A stretch of 64,000 nucleotides of DNA from contig JAUNNZ010000003.1 in NCBI GenBank assembly GCA_030537315.1, positions 1 through 64,000 on the forward strand, in the 5' to 3' direction. The position numbers and the translations under genes were made by a program. This DNA is from Bacteroidia bacterium. GTDB lineage: Bacteria; Bacteroidota; Bacteroidia; Bacteroidales; UBA932. The notes under the pieces are model-generated. The model did no database searches and was not told the origin of the DNA. It saw nothing but the letters and a program-made list of their open reading frames with translations. This document shows, one piece after another, positions 8,411 to 17,987 of the stretch (position 1 is the stretch's first letter; every line of letters starts with the position of its first letter).

Positions 8411-9433
8411 CTATTGGATCAACGGTTTAAGTATTGTTGCCAACTGGTCATTCTCGAGAAGGAACCCGTCGTGACCGAACATTGAGTTGATTTCGTAATA
8501 TTTGGCCTGCTTGATGGTCTCGGCAGTGTCCCGGAGCTGTTTCGGAGGGAACAGCTGGTCGGACGTGATGCTGATGACCGTGCACTTGGCCTGCACCCTT
8601 TCGAGCGCTTTTGTAATGCCGCCGCGTCCGCGGCCGACATTCTGTGAGTCAAGCGAATATGTGAGATACCAGTAGCTGTATGCGTCGAAATTGCGGTTCA
8701 CGAGCTTCTGGCCCTGGTAGCGCTGGTAGGATGCGGCCCTGTCTGCGAACAGGGTGTCGTCATCGTTCTCCTGCTGGGTGAAGTTGTAACCCTCGAAGGT
8801 TCTGTAAGAGATGAGGGCTATGGAGCGCGCGCACTTGAGGCCGAGTTCGCCTCCGTGGATGTCCTTGGCTTCCTTGAATGTCGGGTCGGCAAGGAGGGCC
8901 ATGCGCTGCGACTCGTTGAATGCGGTCATATAAGGCGTCCCGCGTACCGCAGTTGCCAGGAACACTGCCTGTGACACAACCTCCGGCTCCATTATGACCC
9001 ATTCCAGAGTCTGGAAACCACCGATGGAAGGACCGAGCATAAGGTCGATCTTCTCTATCCCAAGGTGCTTGCGCACAAGGATGTTCGCATTGACTATGTC
9101 ACGGACGCTGGTCCTCGGGAAATCGAGGAAATATGGCTTACCCGTAGCCGGATTGATGGTCGCCGGACCGCATTTGCCGTATGGCGAGCACAACATGCTG
9201 CTGCAGACTACATACACCTCGTCCGGGTCGAACAGCTGTCCCTTTCCCACCATGGTAGGCCACCAGTCCTCGGGATTGGAATTGCCTGTGAGTGCGTGGC
9301 ATATCCACACGACCTTCTCCCCCGGTCTGTATTCGCGTGGAGAGGAGTGATAGACCAGAGTCATTTCGTCCAGTCTGCCGCCTGCTTCAAAGAAGAACGG
9401 CTGCCTGATGTGTATTTCGTGTCGCTGCAACAT
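8411..9433 (-). CDS. metX: Homoserine O-acetyltransferase
   Basis: 340 residues, alpha/beta-hydrolase fold. It transfers the acetyl group of acetyl-CoA to homoserine (MetX also occurs as a succinyltransferase), activating it for sulfhydrylation. The family landmarks are in order: HALTGN near residue 46, the nucleophile elbow GPSIGGFQTLEW (Ser about 134), the acid in TSDQLFPPK (Asp about 293) and the base in FGHDGF (His about 318). The elbow is GPSIGG rather than the common GGSMGG, a mild variant. It follows metY by 2 nt, and the pair forms the homocysteine branch that feeds the MetH/MetF genes on the other strand. ATG at 9433. Confidence 0.93.
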   Translation of the reverse strand: MLQRHEIHIRQPFFFEAGGRLDEMTLVYHSSPREYRPGEKVVWICHALTGNSNPEDWWPTMVGKGQLFDPDEVYVVCSSMLCSPYGKCGPATINPATGKPYFLDFPRTSVRDIVNANILVRKHLGIEKIDLMLGPSIGGFQTLEWVIMEPEVVSQAVFLATAVRGTPYMTAFNESQRMALLADPTFKEAKDIHGGELGLKCARSIALISYRTFEGYNFTQQENDDDTLFADRAASYQRYQGQKLVNRNFDAYSYWYLTYSLDSQNVGRGRGGITKALERVQAKCTVISITSDQLFPPKQLRDTAETIKQAKYYEINSMFGHDGFLLENDQLATILKPLIQ

Positions 9434-9435
9434 GA

Positions 9436-10722
9436 TTATTTTGCCGCCTGGAGCGCTTGCTTGATATCTTCGATAATGTCATCCGGATCTTCGAGACCTA
9501 CGCTGAAACGGAGCTGTGAAGGGTCGATGCCGCCTGCGCGGAGCTCGTCGTCGTTGAGCTGACGGTGTGTGTGCATCGCCGGGTGAAGGATGCAGGTGTA
9601 GCAGTCGGCTACGTGGGTCTCGATGGTGGCGAGCTTGAGGTGGTTCATGAAACGGCCCACGAACTCCTTGTCGCCGTTCAGGCAGAACGCCATCACGCCG
9701 CAGGTGCCGTCCGGAAGGTATTTCTGCTGGAGCTCGTGCTCTGCGCTGCTTTCGAGTTCAGGGAAGTTCACCCACTTGACCTCTGGCTGCTGCTCGAGCC
9801 ACTTCGCGATCTTGAGGGCGCTGCTGTTGTGGCGTCTTACGCGCACGTCGAGGGTCTGGAGGCCAAGGCCCAGGTAGAATGCGTTCTGAGGGCTCTGGAT
9901 ACAGCCGAAGTCGCGCATAAGCTGGCTTGTGGCCTTGGTGATGTAGGCAAGCTTGCCGAATTTCTTCGTATATGTGATTCCGTGGTAAGTCGGGTCGGGG
10001 GTCGTGAGGCCCGGGAACTTGTCGGCGTGGGCGTCCCAGTCGAAGTTGCCGCTGTCGATTATGGCGCCGCCGACCTGTACGCCCTGTCCGTCCATATATT
10101 TCGTTGTGGAATGGGTGACGATGTCGGCGCCCCATTCGAACGGACGGCAGAAGATAGGGGTCGGGAACGTGTTGTCCACGATAAGAGGCACGCCGTGGGC
10201 GTGGGCCGCCTTTGCGAAGCGTTCGATGTCGAATACGCGTACGCCCGGATTGGAGAGGGTCTCGCCGAACACGAGCTTGGTGTTCGGCTTGAATGCTGCC
10301 TCAAGTTCTTCGTCGGATGCGCTCTGGTCGATGAAAGTGACGTCGATGCCCATCTTCCTGAAGGTGGCGTTGAACAGATTGAAAGTGCCGCCGTAGATGC
10401 CTGCGACGCTGATCATATGGCTGCCGGCCTCGCAGATGTTGAAGCAGGCGAAGAAGTTGGCCGCCTGGCCGGAGGATGTGAGCATACCTGCCACACCGCC
10501 TTCAAGGGCGGCGATGCGGGATGCGACCATATCGTTCGTCGGGTTCTGCAGACGGGTGTAGAAATATCCGTTGGACTCGAGGTCGAACAGCTTGGTCATC
10601 TCCTCGGAGGAGTCGTATTTGAAAGTTGTGCTCTGGTAGATCGGCATCTGGCGCGGCTCGCCGTTCTTTGCCTGGTAGCCCGCCTGGACGCAGAGTGTTC
10701 CCTGATGTAATTTGTTTGCCAT
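9436..10722 (-). CDS. metY: O-acetylhomoserine sulfhydrylase
   Basis: 428 residues, a Cys/Met-metabolism PLP enzyme (fold type I). It makes homocysteine from O-acetylhomoserine and sulfide. Visible landmarks are the N-terminal TLCVQAGYQ, SSGQAANFF for phosphate binding, DNTFPTPIFCRP around the PLP aspartate, and the Schiff-base lysine in HSTTKYMDGQG near residue 206. The length suits MetY (about 430) better than MetB/MetC (about 380-390). ATG 10722 gives the usual N-terminus (MANKLHQGTLCVQ); longer in-frame sequence upstream overlaps the aminotransferase. One nt separates it from the upstream stop. Confidence 0.93.
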   Translation of the reverse strand: MANKLHQGTLCVQAGYQAKNGEPRQMPIYQSTTFKYDSSEEMTKLFDLESNGYFYTRLQNPTNDMVASRIAALEGGVAGMLTSSGQAANFFACFNICEAGSHMISVAGIYGGTFNLFNATFRKMGIDVTFIDQSASDEELEAAFKPNTKLVFGETLSNPGVRVFDIERFAKAAHAHGVPLIVDNTFPTPIFCRPFEWGADIVTHSTTKYMDGQGVQVGGAIIDSGNFDWDAHADKFPGLTTPDPTYHGITYTKKFGKLAYITKATSQLMRDFGCIQSPQNAFYLGLGLQTLDVRVRRHNSSALKIAKWLEQQPEVKWVNFPELESSAEHELQQKYLPDGTCGVMAFCLNGDKEFVGRFMNHLKLATIETHVADCYTCILHPAMHTHRQLNDDELRAGGIDPSQLRFSVGLEDPDDIIEDIKQALQAAK

Positions 10723-10723
10723 A

Positions 10724-12037
10724 CTATTTCTTATGATCAGCCTCGAAAGCGGCCATGCGCTCCTCGAGGACATCGTACAATTCTTCACGCATACGGCTTA
10801 CGCAAGCGCGTACGCCATTCTTCAAACTTCCGGTGGTGCTCAGGCAGATGCTGCTGACGCCATAATGCATAAGTTCCACCACGAGCTCCTCGCCCGTGAG
10901 CCCTTCATATCCGAGGGTGAAGAAGAAACCGTCGCCGACCCTGTCGGTGACATCCCTGTCGTACACGATGTCAAAGCCGTGCCTGCAGAAGATTTCCTTC
11001 ATCCTGTGCGCGCGCCGCTCGTACTCGCGCGTATCGTCCACAAAGTTAATGATTCCTTCGCAAGAAAGGTTCAGCATTTCCGCATATCCGTACTGGGTGG
11101 TGGCGGTGCAGCCGCTGGTAATCATATAAAGGATTGATGCAGTGAGTGTCACGCCGAATACGCCGGCATCGTGATATCTCTCTGCAAGTGCCGGATACTG
11201 CTTGTCATACAGCTTGTCGCTTATACAGCAGAGCGCTATGCGCTGGCCTGCGTAACTGAATATCTTGGATGCCGACAGCATAAGGATGTAGTTGTCGGTA
11301 TACCTTGCCACGGTAGGAAGATATGGAGCCTCGAAAGGATGGCTGAGGTCGCGGCGGTAGTCCATGCAGAAGTATGCAAGGTCTTCCATCACGACGACGT
11401 CGTACTTCGTGGCCAGTTTGCCTATCACCTCCAGCTCATCCTCTTCCAGACAGGTCCAGCATGGATTGTTGGGGTTGGAATATATGATGGCGGCAACGTC
11501 GCCGTCCTTCAGTTCCTCTTCCAGCTTCGGGCCGAGCCTGCCGGCTCCGCGGTAAGGATAGATGTCGAACATCTTCCACTCGATTCCAAGTATTCTCAGC
11601 TGTGATTTCTGGATCGGGAATCCGGGGTCTATGAAAAGAACCTTGTCCTTGCCCGGTATGCGCTGGGTGCAGGCTATGAAGGAGCCGAAAGAAGCCGCTA
11701 CCGAACCGGTCGTTGGCACGCAGGAACGCGGAGTTACATCCACGTCGATGAATGCCTTTATGAAGCGCGATGCGGCGTCCTTGAGTTCCGGAACGCCTGC
11801 CGCGGCAGGATACTGGGAGCCGATTCCCGAATCGAGGGCCTTCTTTTCCGCTTCTACGCCGTACTTGTTGATGGGAAGGCCTGGAGAGCCCTGGTCCATA
11901 CGGATGAACGGTATGCCGGTTTTCTTCTCGAGGTATTGCGCCACGAGAAGGACTTCACCTATGGTTGCATTGGAAAGGTCAGCAACGCTGCATTCCCTGC
12001 AGGCTTCAGCCACGAGGGCGTCATTGAAAATTTTCAT
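10724..12037 (-). CDS. PLP-dependent aminotransferase, class I/II
   Basis: 437 residues with a fold-type-I aminotransferase layout: MDQGSPGLPINKYG near the N-terminus, SNPNNPCWTC for cofactor contact, the aspartate in VVMEDLAYFCMDYR, and the Schiff-base lysine in LSASKIFSYAGQR near residue 256. The substrate cannot be read from the sequence. Its place directly after leuB and before metY suggests transamination of branched-chain 2-oxoacids, and no ilvE is otherwise in this operon; methionine-related or aromatic substrates remain possible. It begins 3 nt after the leuB stop. Confidence 0.85.
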   Translation of the reverse strand: MKIFNDALVAEACRECSVADLSNATIGEVLLVAQYLEKKTGIPFIRMDQGSPGLPINKYGVEAEKKALDSGIGSQYPAAAGVPELKDAASRFIKAFIDVDVTPRSCVPTTGSVAASFGSFIACTQRIPGKDKVLFIDPGFPIQKSQLRILGIEWKMFDIYPYRGAGRLGPKLEEELKDGDVAAIIYSNPNNPCWTCLEEDELEVIGKLATKYDVVVMEDLAYFCMDYRRDLSHPFEAPYLPTVARYTDNYILMLSASKIFSYAGQRIALCCISDKLYDKQYPALAERYHDAGVFGVTLTASILYMITSGCTATTQYGYAEMLNLSCEGIINFVDDTREYERRAHRMKEIFCRHGFDIVYDRDVTDRVGDGFFFTLGYEGLTGEELVVELMHYGVSSICLSTTGSLKNGVRACVSRMREELYDVLEERMAAFEADHKK

Positions 12038-12040
12038 TAC

Positions 12041-13096
12041 CTACCTTGCGATAAAGTTTGCCACCCAGTCGCCCACTTCAGAGGTGCTTCGGGAACCTCC
12101 GAGGTCTTCTGTAGTGTAGCCGGCCCCGATGGAGGCGGTGACTGCGTCGCGGATGACCCTGCCCTCTTCCATAAGTCCGAAGGCGTATTCAAACATCATT
12201 GCGGCCGAAAGGATGGTCGCGAGAGGGTTGGCGATATTCTTTCCCGCCGCCTGCGGATAAGAGCCGTGTATAGGCTCGAAGACGCCGGTATGCTCACCAA
12301 TGGACGCGCTTGCGAGCAGGCCCATGGAGCCTGAGATGCAGCTTGCCTCGTCGGTGAGGATGTCGCCGAAGGTGTTTTCGGTCACGAGGACGTCGAAGAA
12401 CTTCGGACCTGTGATGAGCTTCATCGCTGCATTGTCCACGTACATATAGTCGGTGGTGACTTCCGGGTACTTCGGAGCCATCTCCTGACCTATCTGGCGC
12501 CAGAGGCGTGATGACTCCAGCACGTTGGCCTTGTCGACGATAGTGAGGTGTTTGCTGCGGCGCATCGCATACTCGTACGCAAGCTTGAGGATGCGCTCGA
12601 TCTCATACCTGTGATAAAGGTTGGTGTCGAAAGCGGTGTCGCCGTCGTCGCGGCGGCCCTTCTCGCCGAAATACATTCCTCCTGTCAGTTCGCGTACGCA
12701 GAGGAAGTCGGCGCCGTCCACGAGTTCCTCCTTGAGAGGGCTCTTGTGGACGAGAGAGCTGTAAGTCTCCACCGGACGGAGGTTGGCATACAGACCGAGC
12801 TGCTTGCGCATCGCGAGAAGTCCGGTCTCTGGACGTTCCTTCGCGGTCGGGTCATTGTCATATTTCGGGTCACCCACCGCGCCGAAGAGCACAGCGTCGC
12901 TCTCCATGCAGATCTTATGGGTGGATTCCGGATATGCCTTGCCGAATTCATCTATCGCGCAGGCGCCCACCTTGGCGAAGGTGTACTCCACTTCGTGGCC
13001 GAAACGCTTGCAGACTGCGTCCACAACCTTTACGGCCTGTTCAACCACTTCCGGGCCTATGCCGTCTCCCGGTAACTTGGCTATCTTCAATCTCAT
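12041..13096 (-). CDS. leuB: 3-isopropylmalate dehydrogenase
   Basis: 351 residues. It oxidises and decarboxylates 3-isopropylmalate to 2-oxoisocaproate with NAD, the third leucine step. It has [13 protein letters not shown] at the N-terminus, the substrate arginines in [21 protein letters not shown], the YHRYEIERI segment, [13 protein letters not shown], and [24 protein letters not shown] in the metal/NAD region. The length is typical. It overlaps the 3' end of leuA by 4 bp (ATGA), so translation is probably coupled. Confidence 0.96.
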   Translation of the reverse strand: MRLKIAKLPGDGIGPEVVEQAVKVVDAVCKRFGHEVEYTFAKVGACAIDEFGKAYPESTHKICMESDAVLFGAVGDPKYDNDPTAKERPETGLLAMRKQLGLYANLRPVETYSSLVHKSPLKEELVDGADFLCVRELTGGMYFGEKGRRDDGDTAFDTNLYHRYEIERILKLAYEYAMRRSKHLTIVDKANVLESSRLWRQIGQEMAPKYPEVTTDYMYVDNAAMKLITGPKFFDVLVTENTFGDILTDEASCISGSMGLLASASIGEHTGVFEPIHGSYPQAAGKNIANPLATILSAAMMFEYAFGLMEEGRVIRDAVTASIGAGYTTEDLGGSRSTSEVGDWVANFIAR

Positions 13097-14625
13097 ATGT
13101 TCAGATTCTCAATGATGTTCAACATTTTGACGGTGGCCTTGATGGCGGCCTCAGTCTGGTCGGAGTCGATACCGCGCGTCTTGAATTCGTAGCCGTCGCT
13201 GTTCCAGAAAATGGTGGTGGCTACGAGGGCGTCGGTCTTCCCTCCCGGAGGGATGGTGACCTGATAATCAGTGAGGACAGGGTGCTTTTTGCCGAGCTTG
13301 TCGTAGATTTTCCAGAGCGCGTTCATGAAGGCGTTGTACTGGCCGTCACCGATGGCGGAATCCTCATACTCCTTGCCTGCAATGCTCACCTTGACCATGG
13401 CAACAGGCCTCATCCCGTGAGACAGCTGAAGAGAGTAGTTCAGCACGTGAATGCTGTCCGGGGCCTCTACGTGGCCGCTCTTCAAGACGTCCGCGACTAT
13501 GAAAGGAAGGTCTTCTGCAGCGAGCGCTTCCTTCTTGTCGCCCAATTCCACAACCCTTTGCGTAACTAACTTTACCTGCTCCGGGGTGAGGCTGATGCCC
13601 AACTTATCCAGGTTTTTGATAATGTTCGCCTTGCCGCTCATCTTTCCGAGCGCGTAGGTGCGCTCGCGTCCGAAACGCTGCGGAAGCAGCGCGTTGGCGT
13701 AGAGATTGTCCTTGCTGTCGCCGTCGGCGTGTATGCCGCTGCTCTGCGTGAAGACGTTCTCTCCGATGACCGGTTCGTTTGATGGTATGCGTATGCCGGA
13801 AATGCTCTCGACATACTTGCAGACGCGGGTCAGACGGCTCTCGTCTATATTTGTCTGTATTCCCGCCTGATCGTGCAGCGCTGCAACCACAGCGGCGATC
13901 GAGGCGTTGCCGCAACGCTCTCCAAGGCCGTTCACAGTAGTGTGGACGCCGTTGAAGCCCGCCTTGACGGCGGCAAGCGTATTGGCTACGGCCATTGCGT
14001 AGTCGTTATGGCCGTGATAATCGAAATGAAGGTCAGGGAAGCATTCGCGCATCTTGAGACACTGCCCGTATGCTGACCACGGGTTCTGCACGCCGAGGGT
14101 GTCAGGCAGCATGAAACGCTTGATCGGGAGTTCCTTCAGGGCCTCGATCAGCTGGAAGACATAGTCCTGGGAATTCGCGATTCCGTTTGACCAGTCCTCG
14201 AGGTAGATGTTGGCGCTGAGTCCCCTCGCCTGCGCCTTGTCAAGGACACGCGAGATGTCTGCGATGTGTTCCTGCGGAGTCTTGCGGAGCTGCTTGGTAA
14301 GATGCCTCAGCGAGCCTTTGGCAAGGATGTTTATCACCTTGCCGCCGCCGTCGGCTATCCAATCCACCGACAGCCCGTCATCGACGAAACCGAGCGCCTC
14401 GACCTTGTCGAGACAGCCTTTGCCCGCAGCCCATTCGCAGATGCGTCCGAAAGCTTCGGATTCACCCTTGGAAACGCGCGTGGAGGCCACTTCGATGCGG
14501 TCGACGTGGAGTTCGTCAAGCAGCAGTCCCGCAATCGCGAGTTTCTCGCTGACGTTGAAACTGACGCCCGCGGTCTGTTCCCCGTCACGCAGGGTGGTGT
14601 CCATTATTTCGAATGAATTGACCAT
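13093..14625 (-). CDS. leuA: 2-isopropylmalate synthase
   Basis: 510 residues. It condenses acetyl-CoA with 2-oxoisovalerate as the committed leucine step. The catalytic barrel is intact: DTTLRDGEQ near residue 9, the metal motif [10 protein letters not shown], and [12 protein letters not shown]-terminal LeuA allosteric domain follows ([19 protein letters not shown], then [20 protein letters not shown]). This is the longer form common in Bacteroidota. A citramalate-synthase activity cannot be excluded by eye, but the leuCDB neighbours favour LeuA. It starts 1 nt past the leuD stop. Confidence 0.92.
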   Translation of the reverse strand: MVNSFEIMDTTLRDGEQTAGVSFNVSEKLAIAGLLLDELHVDRIEVASTRVSKGESEAFGRICEWAAGKGCLDKVEALGFVDDGLSVDWIADGGGKVINILAKGSLRHLTKQLRKTPQEHIADISRVLDKAQARGLSANIYLEDWSNGIANSQDYVFQLIEALKELPIKRFMLPDTLGVQNPWSAYGQCLKMRECFPDLHFDYHGHNDYAMAVANTLAAVKAGFNGVHTTVNGLGERCGNASIAAVVAALHDQAGIQTNIDESRLTRVCKYVESISGIRIPSNEPVIGENVFTQSSGIHADGDSKDNLYANALLPQRFGRERTYALGKMSGKANIIKNLDKLGISLTPEQVKLVTQRVVELGDKKEALAAEDLPFIVADVLKSGHVEAPDSIHVLNYSLQLSHGMRPVAMVKVSIAGKEYEDSAIGDGQYNAFMNALWKIYDKLGKKHPVLTDYQVTIPPGGKTDALVATTIFWNSDGYEFKTRGIDSDQTEAAIKATVKMLNIIENLNI

Positions 14626-14626
14626 A

Positions 14627-15223
14627 TTATTGACGGTTTCTTTCGTATTCTTCGATCTTGTCCTTGTTGCTGAGCAGATAGTCGATATCGTCCAATGCGT
14701 TCATCAGACAGTATTTCTTGTATCCGTTGAGTTCGAAATGCTCGCTGCGTCCCGACATCAGGTTGGTGACGGTCTGGTTCGGCACGTCAACCTTTACCTT
14801 CATCGCGGGGTTGTCGCAGATGTTTGCGAACAGTTCGGCAAGGAACACTTCGCTGACGACTACAGGAAGCACGAAATTGTTGAGTTCGTTGTTCTTGTGG
14901 ATGTCTGCGAAGAAGCTTGATATCACTACCCTGAAACCATAACCGGCGATGGCCCACGCGGCGTGCTCGCGGCTTGAGCCTGAGCCGAAGTTCTTTCCTG
15001 CCACGAGTATCTCTCCGCTGAAGCGTTCGTCGTTAAGAGGGAACGCCGGACGCGGATTGCCGTTCTCGTCGAAACGCCAGTCCCTGAAGAGGTTGTCCCC
15101 GAAGAACTTCTCGTCCTTCGTGGTGGCCTTGAGGAAGCGTGCCGGTATTATCTGGTCGGTATCGATGTTCTCTACCGGAATAGGCACGCAGGTGCTCTCT
15201 ATTATGTCGAATTTCTGTTTCAT
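14627..15223 (-). CDS. leuD: 3-isopropylmalate dehydratase, small subunit
   Basis: 198 residues. It is the swivel-domain subunit that, with LeuC, isomerises 2- to 3-isopropylmalate. It has [14 protein letters not shown] near residue 18 and the substrate-recognition loop [17 protein letters not shown]. The length is typical of the bacterial small subunit. ATG 15223 overlaps the leuC stop by 4 bp, consistent with equimolar production. Confidence 0.96.
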   Translation of the reverse strand: MKQKFDIIESTCVPIPVENIDTDQIIPARFLKATTKDEKFFGDNLFRDWRFDENGNPRPAFPLNDERFSGEILVAGKNFGSGSSREHAAWAIAGYGFRVVISSFFADIHKNNELNNFVLPVVVSEVFLAELFANICDNPAMKVKVDVPNQTVTNLMSGRSEHFELNGYKKYCLMNALDDIDYLLSNKDKIEEYERNRQ

Positions 15224-16587
15224 AGCAATTCTCTCGGGTCGGTTACAACTCCTGTCACTGCGGCGGCCGCAGCGGTGAGAGGGCTGGCCAGGAAGGTCCT
15301 CGAACCGGGACCCTGGCGGCCTTCGAAGTTGCGGTTGCTTGTACTTACTGCATATTTCCCTGCAGGGATCTTGTCATCGTTCATCGCGAGGCAGGCAGAG
15401 CAGCCCGGCTGGCGGATCTCGAATCCGCCCTCTTCAAGAACCTTGTCGAGACCTTCGTCCTCGATCTGCTTCTTGACAGCCCAGGAGCCCGGTACGAGCC
15501 AGGCTGTGACGTCTTCGGACTTCTTCCTGCCTTTCACGATCGAGGCGAAGGCACGGAAGTCCTCGATGCGGCCGTTTGTGCAGGCGCCGAGGAAGACATA
15601 GTCGACCTTGTGTCCGAGCAGACGGTCGCCGTTGGCGAGACCCATATATGCAAGAGCCTTCTTGTTGGTGCCTGAAGGGATCTTTCCACCGATAGGCATG
15701 CCCATTCCCGGGTTCGTGCCATAGGTGATCATAGGCTGTACCTCGGCGGCGTTGAATACCACCTCGCGGTCAAAGACTGCGTCCTTGTCGCTTGAAAGCG
15801 TCTTCCAATATGCGACCGCCTTGTCCCACTCTGCACCCTTCGGGGCGTATTCGCGTCCCTTGAGATAGTTGAATGTCGTCTCGTCGGGAGCAATGAAGCC
15901 GCCGCGGGCGCCCATTTCGATGGTGAGGTTGCAGAGAGTCAGGCGTCCCTCCATGGAGAGCGAGCGGACTGCGGATCCTCTGTATTCGACAAAATAACCG
16001 GTTGCGCCGCTTGTCGTGAGCTTCATCATGATGAAGAGTGCAAGGTCCTTTGCCGTCACTCCCCTTCCGAGCTTGCCTTCCACGCGGATGCTCATCGACT
16101 TCGGCTTCTGCTGAAGGATGCACTGCGATGCGAGCACCATCTCGACCTCTGAAGTGCCTATGCCGAAGGCGACCGCGCCCATGGCGCCGTGTGTGGAGGT
16201 ATGAGAGTCTCCGCACACTATTGTCATTCCCGGCAGGGAAAGACCTTTCTCGGGGCCGACCACGTGAATGATGCCGTTGTTCTTGTCCATCATCCCGTAA
16301 TGGGTCAGGCCGAATTCCTTTGCATTGCGCTCAAGAGCGTCCACCTGTGCCTTTGACACGGGATCGGCGATAGGCTTGTCCTGGTCGTGCGTAGGCGTGT
16401 TGTGGTCTGGCATACAGAATATGCGGTCCGGGCGCAGACATTTGATTCCCCTCTCGCGAAGGCCGTCAAATGCTTGTGGAGAAGTCACTTCGTGGCAGTA
16501 GAGCCTGTCGATGTAGAGCTGCTGAGGCCCGTCCTCGACATTGGACACCACGTGTGAATCCCATATTTTATCGAAAAGTGTGTTCAT
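15220..16587 (-). CDS. leuC: 3-isopropylmalate dehydratase, large subunit
   Basis: 455 residues. It is the aconitase-type [4Fe-4S] subunit that works with LeuD. It shows KIWDSHVV near the N-terminus, the VVGPEKG and [14 protein letters not shown] active-site segments, the first cluster cysteine in [14 protein letters not shown], and the other two in [14 protein letters not shown], followed by [25 protein letters not shown] 16587 gives the normal N-terminus; upstream codons would overlap the end of ilvC. It begins 2 nt after ilvC. Confidence 0.96.
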   Translation of the reverse strand: MNTLFDKIWDSHVVSNVEDGPQQLYIDRLYCHEVTSPQAFDGLRERGIKCLRPDRIFCMPDHNTPTHDQDKPIADPVSKAQVDALERNAKEFGLTHYGMMDKNNGIIHVVGPEKGLSLPGMTIVCGDSHTSTHGAMGAVAFGIGTSEVEMVLASQCILQQKPKSMSIRVEGKLGRGVTAKDLALFIMMKLTTSGATGYFVEYRGSAVRSLSMEGRLTLCNLTIEMGARGGFIAPDETTFNYLKGREYAPKGAEWDKAVAYWKTLSSDKDAVFDREVVFNAAEVQPMITYGTNPGMGMPIGGKIPSGTNKKALAYMGLANGDRLLGHKVDYVFLGACTNGRIEDFRAFASIVKGRKKSEDVTAWLVPGSWAVKKQIEDEGLDKVLEEGGFEIRQPGCSACLAMNDDKIPAGKYAVSTSNRNFEGRQGPGSRTFLASPLTAAAAAVTGVVTDPRELL

Positions 16588-16589
16588 TA

Positions 16590-17639
16590 TTATTTCTTTG
16601 CGTTTTCTGGACGGAGTGCGCGTACTGTGACTGCAGTGCGCCACATTTCGCTTTCACGGAGAGCCTTGAGCTCTTTCTCGAGGCCTTCACGATAGTCAGG
16701 CTTGCTGTTCGCGTCGATGGAGATCTGAGCCTCGTTGCCGCACTTGACGCTTGCATAGAGCTTCTGGACTACAGGCTTGATGGCATCGTGGAAAGGACCC
16801 ATCCAGTCGAGGGCGCCGCGCTGGGCAGTCGTAGAGCAGTTTGCGTACATCCAGTCCATACCCTTGGCTGCGAAGAGAGGCATAAGGGACTGTGTGAGCT
16901 CCTCTACGGTCTCGTTGAATGCTTCGCTTGGAGAGTGTCCGTTCTCGCGGAGAACTTCGTACTGGGCTGAAAGAAGGCCCTGGATGGCACCCATAAGTGA
17001 GCCGCGCTCGCCTGTGAGGTCTGAAGTGGCCTCGCGCTGGAAAGTGGTCTCGAAGAGGTAGCCGGAACCGATGCCGATGCCGAGGGCGATGGTGTTCTGC
17101 ATTGCCTTGCCGGATACGTCCTGATATACTGCGTATGATGAATTGATGCCGCGTCCCTCGAGATAGAGTGAACGGACGGTTGCGCCGGAGCCCTTAGGGG
17201 CTACCATGATGACGTCGATGTCCTTTGGAGGAACACAGCCGGTGCGGTCGCTCCAGGTGATTGCGAAACCGTGTGAGAAATAGAGGGTCTTGCCAGGGGT
17301 GAGATATGGCTTCATCTTAGGCCATACTGACATTACAGCCGCGTCTGAAAGGAGGCACATGATGATGTCACCCTTCTCACAGGCCTCCTCGATGCCGAAG
17401 AGGGTCTGTCCCGGTACCCAACCGTCATTGACAGCCTTGTCGAAGGTCTTGCCCGCGCGCTGGCCGACGATGACCTTGAAACCGTTGTCGCGAAGATTGA
17501 GTGACTGGCCAGGGCCCTGAACGCCATAACCGATCACTGCGATAGTTTTGTCCTTAAGTGTCTCACGAGCCATCTCGAGAGTAAATTCTTCGCGGGTTAC
17601 TACATTTTCTTCTACTCCGCCAAAATTCATCTTTGCCAT
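16590..17639 (-). CDS. ilvC: Ketol-acid reductoisomerase
   Basis: 349 residues. It isomerises and reduces acetolactate or acetohydroxybutyrate, the second common step to valine and isoleucine. The N-terminal Rossmann motif is [17 protein letters not shown], with the Pro-containing variant seen in Bacteroidota. The C-terminal knotted domain has the metal and substrate residues in [12 protein letters not shown] and [10 protein letters not shown] 30-nt gap separates it from ilvN, the widest inside the ilv-leu block. Confidence 0.95.
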   Translation of the reverse strand: MAKMNFGGVEENVVTREEFTLEMARETLKDKTIAVIGYGVQGPGQSLNLRDNGFKVIVGQRAGKTFDKAVNDGWVPGQTLFGIEEACEKGDIIMCLLSDAAVMSVWPKMKPYLTPGKTLYFSHGFAITWSDRTGCVPPKDIDVIMVAPKGSGATVRSLYLEGRGINSSYAVYQDVSGKAMQNTIALGIGIGSGYLFETTFQREATSDLTGERGSLMGAIQGLLSAQYEVLRENGHSPSEAFNETVEELTQSLMPLFAAKGMDWMYANCSTTAQRGALDWMGPFHDAIKPVVQKLYASVKCGNEAQISIDANSKPDYREGLEKELKALRESEMWRTAVTVRALRPENAKK

Positions 17640-17669
17640 AACAATTGAATTTTAATGAATGTTTATAGT

Positions 17670-17987
17670 TTATTTGTTGTTTCTTTCTCTTTCTTCAAGG
17701 AATGATGTGACGATGTCACGCTCTCTCTCCGACCTTTCGTTGTCGATCTCATAGAATGCCTTCACGACATCGACTTTCTTCTCGATCTGCTGGACAGCCG
17801 CCTTGCAGAGGGTCTCCGTGGTTCTCGTGGTGATTTTGAACTTGTGGATGCCGTTGATCCGGGACGGATACACGAGCAGCTTTTCTATGTTCATGCTGCG
17901 CCTCGTGAATATGCCGGCTATGGAACTAAGAAGACCTACCTGATTCTCGGTATAAGCCGTTATTTCAAAAAGTTTCTCATTTTCCAT
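17670..17987 (-). CDS. ilvN: Acetolactate synthase, regulatory (small) subunit
   Basis: 105 residues, mostly one ACT domain: ITAYTENQVGLLSSIAGIFTRRSMNIEKLLVYPS, split here as the beta-alpha-beta core. The family role is to activate IlvB and confer valine feedback inhibition. It is shorter than many IlvH proteins (about 160) and lacks most of the second domain, as in other short IlvN forms. I chose ATG 17987 over an in-frame TTG at 17993. The gene overlaps the end of ilvB by 11 bp. Confidence 0.9.
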   Translation of the reverse strand: MENEKLFEITAYTENQVGLLSSIAGIFTRRSMNIEKLLVYPSRINGIHKFKITTRTTETLCKAAVQQIEKKVDVVKAFYEIDNERSERERDIVTSFLEERERNNK

